Positions 1 to 10,824 of a stretch of DNA of 64,000 nt are shown piece by piece. The stretch's first letter is position 1, and the number at the start of each line of letters is the position of its first letter. The notes under the pieces were generated by a model, which ran no database searches, was not told the DNA's origin, and was given only the letters and a program-made list of their open reading frames with translations. A program made the translations under genes and the position numbers. This DNA is from Diphasiastrum complanatum (lineage: Eukaryota > Streptophyta > Lycopodiopsida > Lycopodiales > Lycopodiaceae): NCBI GenBank assembly GCA_029204225.1, contig CM055111.1:18432668-18496667 (forward strand), in the 5' to 3' direction.

Positions 1-1244
1 CCTTTGCAATACATCTGACGAAAGATCTCGTGCAAAATGTTTCTATTTACAAAGCTTTGCTAGCTTTCAGCCCTCTACTTGATGAAAATGTTCGCGAACA
101 CGAAAGTGAAGAGACATGAAGCACGAAAGATTCACGAACACCTGACGAGAAGACACGAACACAAAAGATTTGCGGACGAGAATCTTTTGCGGTCCATCAC
201 GAGAAAGTCAGACGACGGAGACGAAACCAACGATGCGACACGAAAAAATGTCATGAAACCTTTTCTGCCCTCATGCTCCATGAAGGACCAGCAAGGTCAC
301 ACAAGTACCCAGAAGTACAGATGTCTGATCTGATGGCATGACGTCAGCAGATACACTGTAAGTCGCGGCTAATCCGTCACTTTTGTATTTTTTGGATTAG
401 TTGTAGATTTAATTACTCTAATCTAAAAGGTTACACAGAGCGACTACATACTTACTAGATGATACTTGATAGAGAAAGATGTATGAAGTAGTCTGATGCT
501 AGTAAGCCGCTAGTAAGCGAGACATCCACTCGTGAGAGGACTGTATTTCTGTCACGCCAACACACTACGTGCATGCAGTGCTTGAAGAATCAGAGAAAAA
601 TCAATAGATGATCTTGTAGCCATTGTGCACATGTCACTTTTATGATGTATGATCTTGAATGCAAATGTATCTGCTGTTATTCGTATGTCCGATTCTCTCA
701 TTCATTTAATTTTGCACCTCAGTTGAAACTTTGTTGAATGCTACATTAATTTATAAACATAGATCAGCAGTGCCTGACTATATTCTGGAGGACTGTATGA
801 GTGATTCAAATGGTAGTGACCAGCGATCGCATCTGAAATCCATCCGATTCGCATTGGATCGTTTGTGACTCATCCAATCTCTTCCATCATCTGCGCAAAT
901 TGTCAAGATATGGTGAAACTAGTTACTTTGTCTTGCATCATTTTGATGTTGGAGTTGTACTAGCCTTCTTGGCTAGTTTTCCTGATGGAAATGAAGCTAA
1001 GGGAGGATCATTATATCACTCATTCATAGTCAAGTCATCAACTGATGATGATATCTTGTGGCAAGATGGCAATCATTAGAGGAGTTTTTGATTCCAAAAG
1101 GGCTGTATAAGAAATCGTGCCTTAGTAAGAGAATGTTAGAGAGAGAATGATAAAATGACCGGATTTTTTTCTCATTTTCTTAGTTTTCGGTGCTGCCCAC
1201 CGTCTAAGTTGTGTGGTTGGCTCATTTTTTGAAGTATATTAACA
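1..1244. other. No supported gene (left edge)
   Basis: I see no gene in this stretch. A short open frame at 79-333 is built from repeated ACACGAA-like and GAGAAG-like runs, which give a charged low-complexity peptide (R, K, H, E) with no family resemblance. The rest is AT-rich with many stops in all frames. Confidence 0.5.
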
Positions 1245-1580
1245 GTGCGCATGAAACAAAACACGCTGCCAAGAAACAAAGCACGCGCCACAAGCGGGAG
1301 AAATTCCCTCCAAAATTTCATGTGTAAAGGATCGAAGTTTTATATAAATAGAACCTCTAGCCTTTTAGATTTCTCCGGTCATGTTGTCACACTAATTTGC
1401 ATGTCAGCTTGTCGAATACTTGTGAGTCATCCTGAGAATGACTTTGAGGAGTCTTGTAAGGAAGTTTTAGCAATGCGGGCTCCTTTGCAGCTTTTTATTG
1501 ATGTTATATGCCTTGTTCTTGTAGGTGCTATGATTGCTTTTCGCAGAGTTCATGTTTATTGTTATTCTGCTCCCTCTTAG
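1245..1580 (+). other. Open frame of 111 codons, unrecognised
   Basis: The frame has a basic N-terminal half and a C-terminal hydrophobic stretch (around residues 82-97, LFIDVICLVLVGAMIAF) that could be one membrane segment. I recognise no family, no neighbour supports a function, and a TATA-like string lies inside it. It is most likely a chance frame or a relic of a mobile element. Confidence 0.12.
1341..1351 (+). promoter_or_regulatory. TATA-box-like sequence
   Basis: The string TATATAAATAG matches the plant TATA-box consensus. It lies inside an unrecognised open frame (1245-1580), so if it is a real promoter that frame is not coding. It could instead be the U3 promoter of an old solo LTR. 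No downstream gene can be assigned. Confidence 0.2.
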
Positions 1581-1856
1581 ATTAATAGTTAATATTGTTG
1601 TAGATAATGTACCGATGTTTCTAGCTTCTTGGTTGAGTAAGATGTTCCCTTTGTTATTAGATTAACCACTCCGTTGTTTAAGATTAAGGGTTTGGAAGAC
1701 AAGGCTTAACCTTTTAGAGGTTCAAATCCTCTTCCCTTAAATTATTAAAATAAGAGAGAACTTAAAGTTGGGTCTGAATTTTGCTTTTATGTTTTTTCAA
1801 ATTTGAAAATGCAAATTAAAAAGAGCTCAATTATGAAATGAAAATGCAAGCTTTTA

Positions 1857-2643
1857 ATTTTTATAGAATTATAATCAAGATACAAACATTCCATCATATT
1901 CTATGCAAAGAGTAGATCAATTTTGCTTCTGGCCTCATCTCTATCAGAGTTTAGATAAGAAAGTTATGGTAGATCAAAGATTAAAGTACAAAATAAGCTT
2001 TTGATGACGCAACACTTGATTATGTGGAATATCTCCACCACGCGAGGATCTGCATTCTAGTAAAAAAAAACTTGTCTATTCTCACGTCATGGCGATATGC
2101 CACATCATCATATTCTATGCAAAGAGTACTTCAATTTTGCTTTTGACCTCATCTCTATCAGAGTTCAGATAAGAAAGTAATGGTAGATCAAAGATTTATA
2201 GTACAAGATAAGCATTTCATGATATAGCATTTTTGATGATGTAGCATTTGATGATGTGGAATATCTCCACCACGCGAGGATCTGCATTCTGGTAAAAAAC
2301 ACTTGTGTATTCTCGCGTCATGGCGATATGCCACAACATCAAAATCTTTGATTAGCCATAACTTTTTTATTTGAACTCGGATCGAGATGAAGTAAAAAGC
2401 AAAAATGATCTACTCTTCACGTAGAATCCATTGGAATATCTCCACTATGCGAGAATTTGCATTCTGGTAAAAACAAACTGGTCTATTCTCGGATCATGGC
2501 GATATGCCACATCATCAAAATCTTTATTAGCCATAACTTTCTTATATGAACTCGGATGGAGATGAGGTGAAAAGCAAAAATGATCTACTCTTCGTGTAGA
2601 ATACATTGGAATGATCACATATTGATTATGATTCTATAAAAAT
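1857..2643. repeat. Foldback / MITE-like element with long imperfect inverted repeats
   Basis: The first about 85 bases (from ATTTTTATAGAATTATAATC) reappear as an imperfect reverse complement at the right end (to about 2643). The interior alternates the same modules: a block with TCTATGCAAAGAGTAGATC occurs at about 1900 and 2105, and its inverse occurs at about 2400 and 2580. Between them lie three copies of a hairpin module, GGAATATCTCCACC... paired with ...GGCGATATGCC, near 2030, 2255 and 2445. No coding capacity is seen. This is typical of a foldback or MITE-type non-autonomous DNA transposon with internal rearrangement. A target-site duplication was not confirmed. Confidence 0.7.
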
Positions 2644-3416
2644 ATCAAAAATGTCTATAAAATTTATTGTTGTTCTACTCATCTGTAGTTTAATGGCTGA
2701 TGTTGTTGTAGATGATGTTTTGCAGCTTCTTGTAGGTTGGCCCTATTTAAAACATGTAAGTTTGTTTAACTATGCTTTGCTCAAAATATATTACTACTAA
2801 CCATAAGTTTTAAGAGTCGGGCAGTTAGGAGTCTTGCGGGCAACAAGTATTGTCAAATCACAACTCTAGACCCTGCCCAGCGGGAGTTTTGAAATGTTCA
2901 AAATATTACCGAAAAACTCCAAATTTTTTCAGACCGACAAACAACGTTACGTTCCTTCACATGTGTAAAAACTTTATCGGGCCACATGTACATTGAATAG
3001 TTGAATAGTCAATAAAAGCATCTTGACAAACAGCCCTTTTGGTGCTTGGAACTCCTCTAATGGGAGGCTCATTCATGGATTTTCTTGGTGGCCCACATTT
3101 CAGGGAAGGACAAAGATGGAGGAGATATGCAAACATTGGTTGATTACTCACAATTATTGTTTGTTTGCTGTTATTTTCTAGAAAGTTCAAAGTTGGAAGT
3201 ATGGAGGAATCATTGTATTTACATTCTATTTGGTTCTTGATATTCTAGTTACATCTTGATATGTAAAATTGATGTAAGAAATAGTGAAGCATCCAATGTG
3301 GATACTATTTTCTATATCAATTATGAAGGCTACTATAAAACCATAGAAAGAAGGTCTATACTTAGAATGGATATCATTCTATCAAAGTTGTGTGGTAGAA
3401 CTAGTTGAAGAGAGAG
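2644..3416. other. No supported gene
   Basis: This is an AT-rich stretch. Short frames such as 2957-3190 on the minus strand have no recognisable features. Confidence 0.4.
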
Positions 3417-3890
3417 TGTGAAAAATTGTCAACTAGTTTAAGATTTTTCATGTTGAGTTTATTTGGCAATTTTGAGGAATATGTATTTTAATCTTAGAGC
3501 TATATAGACTTTATAAAGTTAATAAGGGCTAAGAATAGTGTATTTATGATTTTTGGCAACTTAGGCAAGTTGATAAGGTCGAATTTGGACCTACTCTAAT
3601 TGGTTATTATAGATGCATTGAATCTAGTCATGTTAGATTTAGGGTTTGGAAGAGATCTAGAACCTTCCATAAGTTGATAAGCTTGAGTAAGAGCATCCAA
3701 ATAGGACAAAAGGCTATTATAAATAGGCTACAAGCGTGGGAGCATTTCATCTCTCTCATTCTTCTCTCATTCATGCTTATGGAATATCTCTTTGGGGTTC
3801 TACATCCATTTTTTGCATTTTGGTGATGATATAATAATGGATTATTGTGTATAAAATGCTATTTTTCTTATATGTATGAGGTCCCACGTG
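3417..3890 (+). repeat. Probable Copia-type LTR (3' or solo), right end uncertain
   Basis: The sequence starts TGTGAAAAATTGTCAAC directly after a purine run (GTTGAAGAGAGAG). This closely matches the polypurine tract and LTR start of the complete Copia element at 28,609-28,640. A TATAAATAGG string at about 3,718 would fit an LTR promoter. I could not find a matching second LTR or a clear CA end. The right limit is a guess from loss of LTR-like character. Confidence 0.4.
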
Positions 3891-4444
3891 TGAGTATTGT
3901 TGTTGTACGACTGTTGCACGGACTGGAACAATAAATCAACTTACATAAGTGATTTTGACAAGTTCTTGTTGAGTTTACGTCTTTTACATGTAGTAGATGC
4001 AATATTTCTACATTGTAAAAATCTTGATTTCTCAAAAAAATTATGTATGCAATTCATGTTCGCCACATTGTGTGAACATAAGATAATTGTAAAATTTTGG
4101 CCACCATATTATGGAAAGTGAAAGTGGTCACCTACTTTCTTGACATGTGATGAAATCTTTATGAAACTTGAAAATGACCTCACATGAGAGGAAATGTTTG
4201 TTTATCGGCAAAAAATTTGGGACGCAGGATTTCGAAGGCAAATTTTTTTAAAAATCGATATACAAATTGGAAGGAAACCTAATTTAAAAATTTCAGCCAT
4301 GAATAAAGGATTTCATCATTATCCTTTAAATTTTATGCTTGAGAAAGATCCTTTCATTTTACACTTAGTAAGATCATTCTTTAGTAACAACTTCACTTGA
4401 CAAACTCACCATAATTTTATGACGAAATTATGTTGCTAAAATGA
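3891..4444. other. No supported gene
   Basis: Short frames at 3897-4121 and 4194-4400 (plus strand) are AT-rich and unlike any family I know. Confidence 0.35.
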
Positions 4445-4620
4445 ATTTTTTTTTTTGCATACATATTAAGCAACTAGTTACAACATATACAACTTGGCAA
4501 TGCCATTTACAAAGCTAGCCTCCTTAGATGTTACTACATAGCATAGTGGTCGGGATTCAAGACTTCACCTTTTTGGTGGCAATCAACAACTCTACCGAGT
4601 ACACCCCACTGTGACGGGCA
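4445..4620 (-). mobile_element. tRNA-derived SINE (minus strand)
   Basis: Read on the minus strand, there is a Pol III box-A-like segment (TACTCGGTAGAGTTG), then a box-B-like segment (GTCTTGAATCCC) about 35 bases later. An unrelated body follows, ending in a run of 11 or so A residues (the T run at 4446-4457 on the plus strand). That order of parts is the standard layout of a plant tRNA-derived SINE. Boundaries are approximate and no target-site duplication was confirmed. Confidence 0.5.
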
Positions 4621-5477
4621 GATCCTTTTTTAATACCTAAAGGATAAAGTAAGCTTAAATAACTCCAATTTCAAAATCTTGGATGCCACATGTAGTAGAA
4701 GCTCCTAGAAGCAACGGGTTTTTGTGTGTGAGGCTTCTTCCAATTCTTTTTGATAGACTCTCTAAATCAATACGAATCTTCTCGGACTCCTCTTTTTTGG
4801 CTGCAAAGTTCAAACGTGCTCAATTCAAGATGGCCACGACGCTAAGACCTCGGGCTCCAGCCTCCGACGCGGACCGACCTCTCACATAAGAAATATTTAG
4901 GGAGTCGGTTTCCTAATTTCCTTTCATGAGTCCAAGTGAGAGGACTACTGTCTAAGCACCAACGCCACGCAGCTGCCTCACGGACGGTGTTGTATGCTTG
5001 CACAGGTCACGTCAGATATTATTATTATTGCTATTCAGTCATTCGCTATTCCTATTCTCGAATCTCCACCGGCTATTCTCGCCCTTGTTCAGAATTGCAC
5101 GACTGGGCCCTGCAGCAATGCCTGCAACACCAGCCTTCCTGCTTGATCGATCATTGTGAATGCTTTCATACAGTACATACAAAGCTTAGATATTTTGCAT
5201 GACTTCTTGTTTCAACAGATCAAGTCATCGCTTGATAATTGACTAAATATCAGACATTTTATCACTGGCAGATAAAAAAAACAACTAGCTCATCAAAGGT
5301 TGATCTCCAAAATACATACAACTGACTGTATAATAAGTGAAGAACACGTAGGGCTTGTTCGTAGAGTTGTAAAGCAGATTAATTCTTTATGCGGGAAAAG
5401 TTTGAAGCACTCAATTTGGCTCTGCTGTCATATAAGCTGCACGTCGAACGAGTTTGGGTGCTTTTAAGAAGTAGGGA
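4621..5477. other. Upstream region of the transporter gene, no separate gene seen
   Basis: Short frames (4683-4889, 4936-5202) have no family resemblance. The region probably contains the promoter and 5' leader of the gene starting at 5478, but I see no convincing TATA box at the expected distance. Confidence 0.3.
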
Positions 5478-6089
5478 ATGTTTCTGCAATTAAATGCCGT
5501 GACTTTTGCTCCAAAACATTATTTTCGACGCACTTCAATATCTGGCACTCGACTTAAGTGTTCAGTTCGAGATCTTGCTATACAATGTCTCGTACGAAGA
5601 AAAAGAATAAATAACGTTTCGTCTTATACATCAGCTTCTAGCTCTACACGTGTTCTTGATAGTTACTCTGTGTACAATGACAGGCCGTGTGTGGCAAACA
5701 GGAAATGTGTTGTAGCTTCTCGTCTCCACCAAGCACAATATCCTATACTCAACTACTCTTGCCACAGATCTAATTCCCTTGCAAGATTGTCGAAGAAATT
5801 TACCTATGTCGCAGCCGATGTAGATCGCAGATGGAGTTATATGGGTTCGATAGATTGCTGCAAACGACCGCAATGTAGATGTGTATGTCTTAGATTTGAC
5901 ATAGAAAAACACATCTTGAAGGCAAGACAAAAGAAAGATAGTAGATACCGGGTGAAAGAGGACGATAGTAGAAGTCTGGTAAACAAGACAATTCACGATC
6001 CCGAAAACGAATGCCCATACGCAGCAGTGGACCAAGCACCTCACAATGCAAATCCCTCAAATTACATCGGCGCCATCCGTCCACAGCTA
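5478..6089 (+). CDS. EamA transporter exon 1 (leader)
   Basis: The exon encodes 204 residues from the first ATG of the frame and ends at CTA|GTAAGT, phase 0. The product is basic and serine-rich with few acidic residues in its first 120 positions, which fits a plastid transit region joined to a soluble linker. The frame would continue 20 codons into the intron to a stop at 6149 if unspliced. Start choice rests only on the long open frame. Confidence 0.6.
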
Positions 6090-8201
6090 GTAAGTACAAA
6101 TGCATTTGAAATTTCAATCCAATTTGATCGAATGCCCAAGTCTGATTGATCTGCCTTTGATCCGTCTTCTAGCTAAAACGTTAGGTACTATTTCTTCACG
6201 TGTATATTTTATGTCTTTACTTGCATGATGATTGAGTTTTTATATAAGGTTAATGAAACTCTATTGATTGATCCGTCTTTACCTAGAACGTTATGTAGTA
6301 ATTTCTACTGCATATTTCCATTTGATGCGAGGTTAATGAAAGTCTACGAGGTGTTGAATTAGTGAACAGATGATCCGACTTTTAGCAATATAACTGTTTG
6401 TTCCACTACATTATATTCATGTTTTCTTCCAAAATTGTTCACGCTTTGTAGTTGATATTGGTTGTCGCAGGCGTCATCTCAAAGATTGTTTGGAAACGTT
6501 CTGGAAGTAGACTCCGGCTTCCATAAACTCGCCTGGTTGAAAAGAATAAGGAAACTGGCCAAGAGTAAGCAAGTCATCGCTCTGATGCTGTTGAACCTAT
6601 TAGCTGCTCTATACGGTTCGGGTATTGCTGCAACAGAGATTGCTGATCACGCCACACCTGGCATGCCTCCAAGCTTCAGTTCTCTTTTACGATCTATATC
6701 GGCCCTGTTGGTTCATTTGCGCCCTGAGGGATCTGGACCCTACACTTATCAGAGCAGGAGTGGAGCTAGGCTCATGGTCATTCCTATATAGCATCATCCA
6801 AACAATCGGTGCAAACGGGGATGGTTTGAACGATGCGCCGTTGCTGTATACACTCAGCGTAAGTGCTTCAACAAAGATGATGCTAAAAGACAATGATTAC
6901 ATTGACCTGAAAATATTTAGAATCTTTTCCCCGCCTTGAAACCACACTGCAATGTACAACATAAGACATATCGTAGCATTGTACGTACGTAATTCTAAAT
7001 ACTAGTGCGAAATGTTAGGAACATGGATCTTGAGATACAAACTTATGGCAATGCAATATTATGAAAGTGATGAAAATGAAGTGTTTATTGTTTGATTATC
7101 TCTATCGTTATGATCTTGCGGTTTTGTCTTTTTACAAAACTCTTTCCATCACTTCATATAAAAATTCGAAGACACAAAACTTTTGTTTACATGTCTCTCT
7201 CCTTCAAGCTAACAATGCATGGATAGCAGGTGATGCTTGTTCCCTTGATGAAACTTTGCGCTGGCCGGTCGGTAACTGGAGTCAAGTGGCTTTCTACCTT
7301 TATAGCACTATCTGGTAATCTATCTAATATCAGCTATCAAATATTTAGTCATTCAGGCAGTTAATTAGTAGAAGCTCTCAGATGTACTACATGGTAAAAG
7401 GCATTCAGTGCATGGTCTTTCTGGAGGTGTCGATAACCTATCCCAGATGAGCGGTTAAAGTCAATAATCAAACATTGATTTTCCCTGTTAGGTATGGGTG
7501 TGCTGGAGGAACAAGGTTCAGGGTGGAAAGGCATCATTATTCCACAACGTGGAAACCCGTGGGTTTTCGCGAGTTCATTAATTTCTGCTCTGCAAATATT
7601 TCGATCAGAAGTCTTTGGAAACGCTAAAGCATTGGATGCAAAGCGTTCAAATGCCATTCAGTCGGCCGTATTATCTGTCCTCAGCTTTTTCTGGGAGATA
7701 TGCAACCTATGCACCAGTTCTAGTGATTGGGGTTTAGACTTTACAACACTGGCTCAACATTTACCATGGCTTCCATTAATCTACAATGGCATCGTCTGTG
7801 GTGGAATTTGCAGCTGGTTGGAAATACGAGCTCTGCGTGGAGTGAACGCATCCGTCGCCACTTTGATTTACATGACTATTCCGGTCTGGGGTGCATTTTT
7901 CTCTACACTTCTCGGACACAAATCTCCGAGCGAGCTTGAACTTGTGGGAGCGCCAATGATTCTGCTAGCAACTATGTGGACTAACAAAATGACTTCTGAA
8001 CAGCGTACCAATAGTTCTCAACCATACCAAAATGATCAGGGCCTTACTAGACAGAACAGAGATCAGAGTAGCCATTTGAATCGTCGACAGGAATTTTCCA
8101 GGCCAGATGAAGGCTATTTGATGGAAAATGTCCTGGCATCGACGCTCCTCAGTCATGTTAATATCTCAACTAAAATCTCCGTTCTATACTGCTCAAACTG
8201 A
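5478..8201 (+). CDS. EamA/DMT-family transporter, four exons, one apparent frameshift
   Basis: This is a plant EamA (drug/metabolite transporter superfamily) membrane protein, probably in the plastid envelope. Exons: 5478-6089, 6471-6858, 7230-7314, 7492-8201. All junctions are GT-AG and phases agree (0, 0, 1). Exon 1 gives 204 residues rich in S, R and basic residues, like a plastid leader. Exon 2 starts the first EamA repeat (LMLLNLLAALYGSGIAATE, then RAGVELGSWSFLYSIIQ). Exon 3 is a membrane segment (VMLVPLMKLCAGRSVTGVKW). Exon 4 holds the second repeat (LPLIYNGIVCGGICSWLEI, then ATLIYMTIPVWGAFFSTLL) and a polar tail. Reading must shift by one base in exon 2 between about 6,705 and 6,720, so it is either a young pseudogene or carries a sequence error. 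The substrate is unknown. A 3' duplicate lies at 50.87 kb. Confidence 0.8.
6471..6858 (+). CDS. EamA transporter exon 2, contains the frameshift
   Basis: The exon lies between acceptor TTGTCGCAG| and donor AGC|GTAAGT. It begins ASSQRLFGN and reads as EamA repeat 1 up to ISALLV. The family pattern resumes one base later as ALRDLDPTLIRAGVELG. Length is 388 bases; with both ends phase 0 the intact form should be a multiple of three, which independently supports one extra base. Confidence 0.7.
7230..7314 (+). CDS. EamA transporter exon 3
   Basis: This is an 85-base exon between GATAGCAG| and CTG|GTAATC. It encodes VMLVPLMKLCAGRSVTGVKW and then LSTFIALSG, the short membrane segment that sits between the two halves in this family (compare the usual VVLVPLL.. 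and ..WLSTFLALLG). It was found by family pattern and splice sites and is too short for ordinary ORF detection. Confidence 0.7.
7492..8201 (+). CDS. EamA transporter exon 4
   Basis: The exon follows acceptor CCCTGTTAG| and completes a split glycine codon (G|GT) to read GMGVLEEQGSGW. It runs through the second EamA repeat and a 70-residue polar C-terminal tail to a TGA at 8199-8201. The last 70 residues are poorly constrained and the real stop could differ if the gene is decaying. This exon and its 3' flank are what is duplicated at 50.87 kb. Confidence 0.75.
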
Positions 8202-9082
8202 GAGGCTTGTCAAAGATGTAGATGTCATATTTCAAGAGAACACGGATTGTCGATCCGACTTTACCACCATTTTTAAACCTCCACAATGCGCCAAAGTTCA
8301 TAATACGGCTGTAAATCTTGGATCTCCATGTTTTCCGTGCACTGAAGAGCATGTCTGTGATATTGGCGCATGATCAGTGCTTAATATTTTGTTCGCCAAA
8401 TGCGTAATTCAATCTAAGTAGATATAAATAATAGGCCCACGCTTGGTGCGGTGGTCTACTGTGCGTGTGTTGGGCTTGACTACTCAGATTCCATTCGCTT
8501 CCCTGCCCCACTCGTGGGCGGAAACTTGGGCCAAAGGCTCAAAGCCTCCTTAATATAAAAAGTTAAATAGAATTAGTAGCAGTTCTAGTTTTCTAACGAG
8601 ATTAGTTTCTTAGCACTACGTCTTAAGAAGCATGAGGACAAAAGTTGCTAAAATATCTTGGAGAGCAGGAAATTGTGTGCAAGTTCTATTTGCATTTTCA
8701 CTAGCTTTAAGATCCGCTTTCCACTGATCTGTGATCTGTATAAGCTTCTTTGCTGTCAACTATCCCCTAGGCACATCCGAATCAAAAGCCTGCCATTTGT
8801 GTATAAACTCTCTCGTCCATCTCACTTCTGATCTCCGTCAGTCCATTGATTATTTATCGCGCAGTACAGAATCACGTTGATTAGAATCGAAAGCTGAAGT
8901 GGTAATCATAATTAGTTCTGAGCCATGGAGGTTAAGAATCATGCAAGAGCATAAGAGGTCAGATGTGACAATACATTTGACCATTGCTTTCATTCCCAGC
9001 AAGACATGTTCATGTTCTCAGACTAAAATGCGTCAGCTCCAAGCCGTTCTGTGAAGCATACGCGGTTTCAGCATCAGCATGG
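7545..9082 (+). repeat. Segmental duplication, left copy (partner 50,866-52,905)
   Basis: From GGAAACCCGTGGGTTTTCGC in exon 4 to the segment TTCAGCATCAGCAT, the sequence is matched in the same order and orientation at 50,866-52,905. The match includes the gene end, a SINE-like insert and about 500 bases of 3' flank. The partner is longer mainly because it holds a GC-rich block (51,840-52,085). Confidence 0.75.
8431..8570 (+). mobile_element. SINE-like insert with box-A-like motif
   Basis: The segment TAGGCCCACGCTTGGTGCGG then TGGTCTAC resembles a tRNA box A. CAGATTCCATTCGCTTCCC follows in a box-B-like position. The same insert occupies the same place in the duplicated copy (from about 51,775), so it predates the duplication. 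It appears internally shortened here. Confidence 0.4.
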
Positions 9083-9164
9083 AAGGGCTTGTACGTATGA
9101 TAGGTACAAGCCTGAAGCCTCAGTACCATGTTACAATGAGCTATTTCATGTTGGGAACAAACCC

Positions 9165-9310
9165 AATGAGGTTGGCTTAGTTGGTTGGCTTGGCATCCAA
9201 AGTTTCTTTGATCCCAGGTTCGAGCCTCCCCTTGGAAACCAAGAAGCATTTTGGGAACAAACCACTCAAAGATATTATCTCGCGTCTATTTCTTTCTTGC
9301 AAGTCCGACA
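9165..9310 (+). mobile_element. tRNA-derived SINE
   Basis: A clear internal Pol III promoter is seen: box A TGGCTTAGTTGG at about 9,174 and box B GGTTCGAGCC at about 9,218, with tRNA-like spacing. The downstream body is unrelated to tRNA. The anticodon arm is not well formed, so this is a SINE head and not a functional tRNA. The 3' end is not sharply defined. Confidence 0.5.
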
Positions 9311-10101
9311 CACAAATGTGACATATAAGTAAATTTTGTCCGTTTTAAGCTTAATTTATGATACTCTTCTATTTTTTAATTAATTTTGTATAAGCAAAGG
9401 TAGTTACAAATTTACAATGTGAGAGGACCTTTGCTCTAGGTCCCCAAGGGCTGTGGAACCCTTGAGCAAGGAAGGCCAACCATGTTGAAGGCCTAAGACC
9501 CCTTTTCGAGTTTGATGTCTAAGTGTGAATTTTGTTACATGTTTATTTTGAGTGGACTTTGCATGACAACCAATAAAGGTTACTTAATTTGTGAAAGTTT
9601 TTATACTAGTGGACTTTGGTCATAAATTCTATGAGGACATCCAATGCCTAGATGTCACAAGGCTCATGTGCTATGTGGCAGCCAATAATTGGGTTGTTGG
9701 CACAAGATTTAGTGTTAGGTGCTTATCTCTCATTAGACGTCAATAAGAGAAGTTTATTGGAAAACTAAAATGTGATGGTATTGCTCATAAAATAAATCGT
9801 TCATAACGTAGATCTGAAATGTACTTTGTAAATTGTTTAAATAATGATAATAACCTCGTACATGAGAAGATTTGTCTAAGAATTTACAATGATCCTTATG
9901 AGGCTTGAAGATGAAGATAAATGTAGTGTTTGAAGCATAGATTTTGAGACACATTTTTTTTCAAGAGACAACCTCCAATGAGCTCCAAACATGGTTTCTC
10001 TAAGAGAGAATTGACGTCTTTTTCTTTTCTAGAAATGAATCTCCATAAAACTTTGAAGTATGTTCACAACTTTGGGTAGGTGCTCGAGCCGCCCCCAAAA
10101 T
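9311..10101. other. No supported gene
   Basis: This is AT-rich intergenic sequence. One short minus-strand frame (9754-9954) shows no recognisable features. Confidence 0.4.
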
Positions 10102-10213
10102 CTTTCCTAGCCAAGGCCTTCTATCTGTCATCTCTCTTTTTCTCTCTCTTTCCTTAGTTGGGTGTCAATAGCTTTGGGTGCACTCGAGCCCCCAAAGCCT
10201 CTCTAGACCTAGG

Positions 10214-10262
<49 letters not shown>

Positions 10263-10448
10263 TATGCAAGTGAAGGCGGGGTTGATGCTCCCAATGTTCG
10301 GACCCTATGCTACATTGATGGCGCCATTGTCAAAGCCTTTCCTAGCCAAGGCCTTCTATCTCTCCTCTCTTTCTCTCTCTCCTTCATAGGTTGGGTGTGA
10401 ATAGCTTTGAGTAGGCGCTCAAGCCCCCAAAGCCTCTCTTGACCTAGG

Positions 10449-10514
<66 letters not shown>

Positions 10515-10577
10515 TTTGCTATGCAGGTGAAGGCGGGGTTGATGCTCCCAGCGTTCGAACCCTATGCTACATTGACA
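10102..10577 (+). repeat. Two-copy tandem repeat of about 240 bp containing (TC)n runs
   Basis: Unit 1 (about 10,102-10,336) and unit 2 (about 10,337-10,577) share the ordered landmarks TTTCCTAGCCAAGGCCTTC, TTGGGTGTSAATAGCTTTG, AGCCCCCAAAGCCTCTCT, a (TC)n run, and GTGAAGGCGGGGTTGATGCT. The (TC)n runs are 10,219-10,261 and 10,452-10,512. Open frames across the runs are artefacts of the dinucleotide repeat. Confidence 0.75.
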
Positions 10578-10765
10578 CAACAGAAGTACTCTTTGTAAAT
10601 AGTCATGTGTGAACTTGCTCCACTATCAATCCACCATGGATCTAGATCTCCATCATTAGCAAGCATGTATGAAGACAACACAAAAGCATCATCATTTTCA
10701 TCTTGAACATCCAAACCATCCTCATCAAGAATAAGCCTACCAAATTTGAACTTGTTTTGAGACAT
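10562..10765 (-). pseudogene. Copia gag-protease fragment
   Basis: The minus-strand product contains LDPWWIDSGASSHMT followed by KEYF, which is the Copia aspartic protease active-site region (D-S-G), preceded by an acidic linker. The complete Copia element in this window reads DPWWIDSGASSHMT at the same place, so this is a relic of a related family. It is cut off on both sides: by the tandem repeat at its 3' end and by non-homologous DNA before its ATG. Confidence 0.7.
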
Positions 10766-10824
10766 TTATAGAGAGGGTTATAGAGAGGGTCCAGGTGACC
10801 AGAGGCATTTCAGGACACTCTGCT

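Noticed and set aside
79-333. Charged 84-codon open frame
   Set aside because: Built from repeated ACACGAA-like runs, with no family resemblance or splice context.
1684-1740. tRNA-like stretch with TTAAGGG/CCCTTAA ends and a T-arm-like AGAGGTTCAAATCCTCT
   Set aside because: Only 57 bases; no D-arm or anticodon arm can be drawn. At most a tRNA 3' fragment.
5631-6044. 137-codon minus-strand frame
   Set aside because: Antisense shadow of exon 1 of the EamA gene.
9165-9310. Functional tRNA gene
   Set aside because: Boxes A and B are good, but no acceptor stem or anticodon stem pairs; classed as a SINE.
10158-10400. Open frame across the (TC)n run
   Set aside because: The Ser-Leu run is the translation of a dinucleotide repeat.
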